Under the pieces are notes generated by a model. The model was not told the origin of the DNA, ran no database searches, and saw only the letters and a program-made list of their open reading frames with translations. A stretch of DNA of 64,000 nucleotides. Origin: Stigmatella aurantiaca DW4/3-1 (GTDB taxonomy: Bacteria; Myxococcota; Myxococcia; Myxococcales; Myxococcaceae). The stretch covers positions 9,070,893 through 9,134,892 of the forward strand of contig NC_014623.1 of NCBI RefSeq assembly GCF_000165485.1, given 5' to 3'. The position numbers and the translations under genes are program-made. Shown here piece by piece: positions 61,379-64,000 of the stretch (the stretch's first letter is position 1; each line of letters starts with the position of its first letter).

Positions 61379-63643
61379 CTAGTACGAGCCCTTCATCGTC
61401 ACGTTGGTGTACGCGCCGTAGCCATAGGAGCAGGCGAAGTAGAGCCCCGGGGCCGGACGCTGGAGGGTGCACGCGTCGGTGTTGCTCTTGCTCGACGACT
61501 TGCACTGGTAGAGGAGGGTCGTCGGCGTCTCCTGGTACTGGACGTAGAGATCCGCGTCCCCCGAGGTGCGCGCGCCCCCCGTCTGGGAGAAGGTCACCTT
61601 GGTCACGGAGGCGGGCACTTCGAGCGTCCAGCACGTCCACGTCTTCGCGGTCCCCCCATAGGCGGCCGAACTCACCCCGTTGGCCAGCACGTTGCCGCCC
61701 GCCGGGGCACTGCTGTAGCTGCCCGTCAACGTGACGCCCGAGAAGCTCGAGTAGGCCAGCAGCGTCACGTACCAATCGCCCGCCGCCGGCTCCGGGATGA
61801 CGCACTCCTCCGCATTGGAGGAACCGTCCGACTTGCAGTCGTAGCTGCTGGGGTCCCCCACCGCGCCGAGCTTCACGTACAGGTCCAGGTCCCCCGAGCC
61901 GCCACTGGTCACGAACTTCAAGCGCGCCTGCCCCGGGGGCACCGTCAGCTTGTAGTACTTGCTCATGCCCCCGCCCACGGAGACCCCGCTCACCGGGGTG
62001 CCGTTGCCGAGGATGAGGATCTCCGGTGGAAGATCCACCCCCACCCCCACCCCCACCGCCTTCCAAGCATCCGTCACCGAGCCCTTGTTCCCGGGGTGGA
62101 ACTGCTCCGCCTTCTGCTCCGTGCACAGCTTGGCCGCAGCGAAGTTGGAGGAGGCCGTCATGCAGTTGGCATTGGCCTCGTAGAAGATCTTCCCCGCCTT
62201 CTGCACGCCGATGCCCGTCACCTCGATGGAGGTCTTCGCACGCGGGTGCGTCCCCCCGGTGGCCAGCAGCTTGAACGCGAGGTTGGCGATGCCCGAGTTC
62301 GAGTGCACCCCGCCGTAGTCCGAGCTGCCCCGGTACCGCTCGGGGTAGTAATCGTGCGACGAGTCATCCTGCGTCGGGTTGCCCATGTACCGCAGCGCAT
62401 CGCCCGGGATGGCCGGCGTCCAGACATCTTCTCCGATCAACCACACGTCCGCGTCCATGGCCCAGCCGCGCGTCCAGCTCTCGCAGTAGGCGGAGAAGAT
62501 GTCGCTCCAGGCCTCGTTCAGCGCTCCCGGCTCGTTGGAGTAGAGGAGGTTCGACTCGGCCTCGGTCACCGCATGGGTGAGCTCGTGCACCGTGACGTCG
62601 AGATCCTTGCCCAGCTCGGTGGCCATCTCCCCATCCCCGTCCCCGTACACCATCTGGCTGCCGTTCCAGTACGCGTTGACGTAGCCGCTGCCATCCTCGG
62701 AGTAGTGGACCGTGCTCTTCAGCAGCGCGCCCGCGCCGTCGTAAGAGTCGCGGCCAAAGTTCTTCTGGTAGCAGTCGTAGGTCTTCCCCAGCAACTCGTA
62801 GTTCACGTCCACGTGGGCATCCTGGGTGGCCACGGCGCCCTCGCCCCGCATGAGCGTGCCGGGGAGCCGGTAGCTGCTGTTGGCGCTGTACACCGAGCGC
62901 CCCAGCACCGTGTGGATGCGCGGATTGCGCAGGGCGACCTCCCCGCTCACCGCATCCACGTAGACCCAGTCATCCACGGGCAGCCCCTCCTTCACGCCCG
63001 TCACCCGCACCTCGTACGCCAACACGAGACGCGCCTCCTCCGAGCGCACGTAGACCAGGCGGCCGGTGCCGAGCGCGTCCATCCGCCGCGCGCCCGTGGC
63101 CCGCCTCGCCGAGACCACCGCCGCCTCGGCGGAGAGGCTGGGCTGGACCGCGGCCAGCGCCTTCGGCCCTCCGTGCGCCGAGCTGTTGACCGCGTAGGCA
63201 TTCCCCTCCGCATCCAGGAAGAGGAGCAACTCGGCGCCGATCACCTCGCGGCCATTCCAGAGCTGGCCGTAGCGCAGGTACCGGTGGCCCTGCTCATCCC
63301 GCGAGACGCGCTTGAGCACCAGCTCCTCCGGGCTCAGGCGGAACACCGGGGCGACCTGACGCAGGATGTTCAGGACGCTCTCGTGGGCCTCCTTCACCGC
63401 CGCCCCCGCGGCACCGCGCGAGGCCTGGCCGAAGTGGCCCCGGATGAACGCCGGCACCTGATCCTCGTGCGTGGCGAGCACGCGCACCTCCTTCAGCGCG
63501 CTCATCGCGGCCCGGATGTCCTCGCCCGTGTCCTTCTCCACGGACGCGACGGCCTCCTCCTCCACCGGCCCGCCGGGATCGCAAGCCCCCGACCCCACCC
63601 CCAACCACGCCACGCAGAATGCTCTCAGCATCTTGGTTCTCAA
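61379..63643 (-). CDS. Thermolysin-family (M4) metalloprotease with two PPC domains, 754 aa
   Basis: Secreted enzyme with N-terminal signal peptide ending near GVGSGAC, an FTP/PepSY-type propeptide (~40-235), then the M4 catalytic domain: HELTH at 353-357, NEAWSD at 376-381 with the third ligand Glu, and the catalytic His447 in GGVHSNSGIAN. Two bacterial pre-peptidase C-terminal domains follow (LKFVTSGGSGDLDLYVKLG and VTFSQTGGARTSGDADLYVQ), removed or used for substrate binding. The TTG at 63643 is preferred over ATG 63631 because GGAGGTTGTGCG stands at the right distance before it. Likely used in predation. Confidence 0.95.
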   Translation of the reverse strand: MRTKMLRAFCVAWLGVGSGACDPGGPVEEEAVASVEKDTGEDIRAAMSALKEVRVLATHEDQVPAFIRGHFGQASRGAAGAAVKEAHESVLNILRQVAPVFRLSPEELVLKRVSRDEQGHRYLRYGQLWNGREVIGAELLLFLDAEGNAYAVNSSAHGGPKALAAVQPSLSAEAAVVSARRATGARRMDALGTGRLVYVRSEEARLVLAYEVRVTGVKEGLPVDDWVYVDAVSGEVALRNPRIHTVLGRSVYSANSSYRLPGTLMRGEGAVATQDAHVDVNYELLGKTYDCYQKNFGRDSYDGAGALLKSTVHYSEDGSGYVNAYWNGSQMVYGDGDGEMATELGKDLDVTVHELTHAVTEAESNLLYSNEPGALNEAWSDIFSAYCESWTRGWAMDADVWLIGEDVWTPAIPGDALRYMGNPTQDDSSHDYYPERYRGSSDYGGVHSNSGIANLAFKLLATGGTHPRAKTSIEVTGIGVQKAGKIFYEANANCMTASSNFAAAKLCTEQKAEQFHPGNKGSVTDAWKAVGVGVGVDLPPEILILGNGTPVSGVSVGGGMSKYYKLTVPPGQARLKFVTSGGSGDLDLYVKLGAVGDPSSYDCKSDGSSNAEECVIPEPAAGDWYVTLLAYSSFSGVTLTGSYSSAPAGGNVLANGVSSAAYGGTAKTWTCWTLEVPASVTKVTFSQTGGARTSGDADLYVQYQETPTTLLYQCKSSSKSNTDACTLQRPAPGLYFACSYGYGAYTNVTMKGSY

Positions 63644-63856
63644 CGCACAACCTCCCCCCGAGGATCAGCGCATCGGTTGTGACACGTCCCCGACGACCGG
63701 GGCAATTCTCCATACCGGCAAACAGTAAAATTTCATCTTTGCCGCAACCCCTCAGCCAACAGTCTGAAGATTGCCGAGGGCTTTCGAGCGCTTACGCTTT
63801 CCGGAATTCCCCAGCGGGGGCGCCGCGTTCCGTGGCGGGATGAGTGGCCTCACACG

Positions 63857-64000
63857 ATGGTGAACACAACAGCCTGGGCGTTCCGAGGGCTCCTCCTGGC
63901 CGGAGCCCTGTTGACCTTGGAGTCTTGCAGCGGGCCGGCCCTCCGGGCCTCGGAACCCCCCGCCCCCGAGCCCGTGCTGCTCACCGTGCCCCGGACCGCG
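63857..64000 (+). CDS. Lipoprotein, N-terminal part (gene runs off right edge)
   Basis: 48 codons to the window end. ATG 63857 begins a signal peptide (FRGLLLAGALLTLESC) with lipobox LESC at residues 21-24, then a Pro/Glu-rich linker typical of outer-membrane lipoproteins. Divergent from the M4 protease; the 213-base gap between them should carry both promoters. The mature domain lies outside the window, so no function can be given. Confidence 0.65.
   Translation, partial: MVNTTAWAFRGLLLAGALLTLESCSGPALRASEPPAPEPVLLTVPRTA

Noticed and set aside
1-64000. CRISPR arrays, rRNA genes or a replication origin.
   Set aside because: No regularly spaced direct repeats, rRNA-like conserved stretches or clusters of DnaA-box-like sites were seen while reading the window.

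Overview
The window is high-G+C bacterial DNA that reads like an accessory-rich stretch of a large myxobacterial chromosome, most likely the Cystobacter/Stigmatella/Archangium group. Reasons: strong G/C third-position bias, many secreted lipoproteins with a lipobox, eukaryote-like Ser/Thr kinases including a giant kinase-ATPase-histidine kinase fusion, disintegrin-like and DUF4215-type cysteine-rich repeats, and a decayed relative of the myxobacterial SitA lipoprotein toxins. The genus is an inference; no rRNA or other marker gene lies here.

Left part (1-15.2 kb): the end of a TPR protein, several lineage-specific proteins, an AEC carrier, a 35-residue membrane protein, a TPR lipoprotein, a DsbA-family thiol oxidoreductase, then a tight operon of an HD-like protein, an FRG-domain protein and a sigma-70-like factor. 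A lipoprotein gene split by a frameshift, two tandem coiled-coil membrane paralogues and a MOSC protein follow.

15.2-25.7 kb: an esterase relic, a Ser/Thr kinase, relics of a SitA-like toxin and a VOC protein, then small regulator-enzyme modules: TetR with an alpha/beta hydrolase, a sensor kinase, PadR with an O-methyltransferase, and MerR with a methyltransferase and a RibD-like reductase. Three of these carry visible palindromic operators.

25.7-36.7 kb: secreted and surface proteins, including an FG-GAP-like protein, a 979-residue choice-of-anchor A/disintegrin/thrombospondin-like lipoprotein, an astacin protease with a crystallin-like tail, an EF-hand/NuiA-like protein and a VWA protein.

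36.7-49.2 kb: a graveyard of rearranged DNA surrounding the 1763-residue kinase. It holds relics of a LamG protein and of kynurenine 3-monooxygenase, three IS91-family fragments (two being copies of one repeat), an intact IS4-family element directly behind the kinase, a tyrosine-recombinase fragment, a truncated radical SAM gene, an IS66 fragment, a HELGH metallopeptidase-like gene that may lack its front, and two tandem cysteine-rich lipoproteins.

49.2-64 kb: mostly ordinary core-like genes. A three-gene signalling operon (PAS/GAF kinase, Rcp-type regulator, receiver-kinase hybrid), a sorbosone/glucose dehydrogenase-like lipoprotein, an acyl-CoA dehydrogenase, a Cys-rich protein, a YdjM-like membrane protein, an ArsR-SRPBCC pair with a palindrome over its start codon, and a thermolysin-family protease. 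A lipoprotein gene runs off the right edge.
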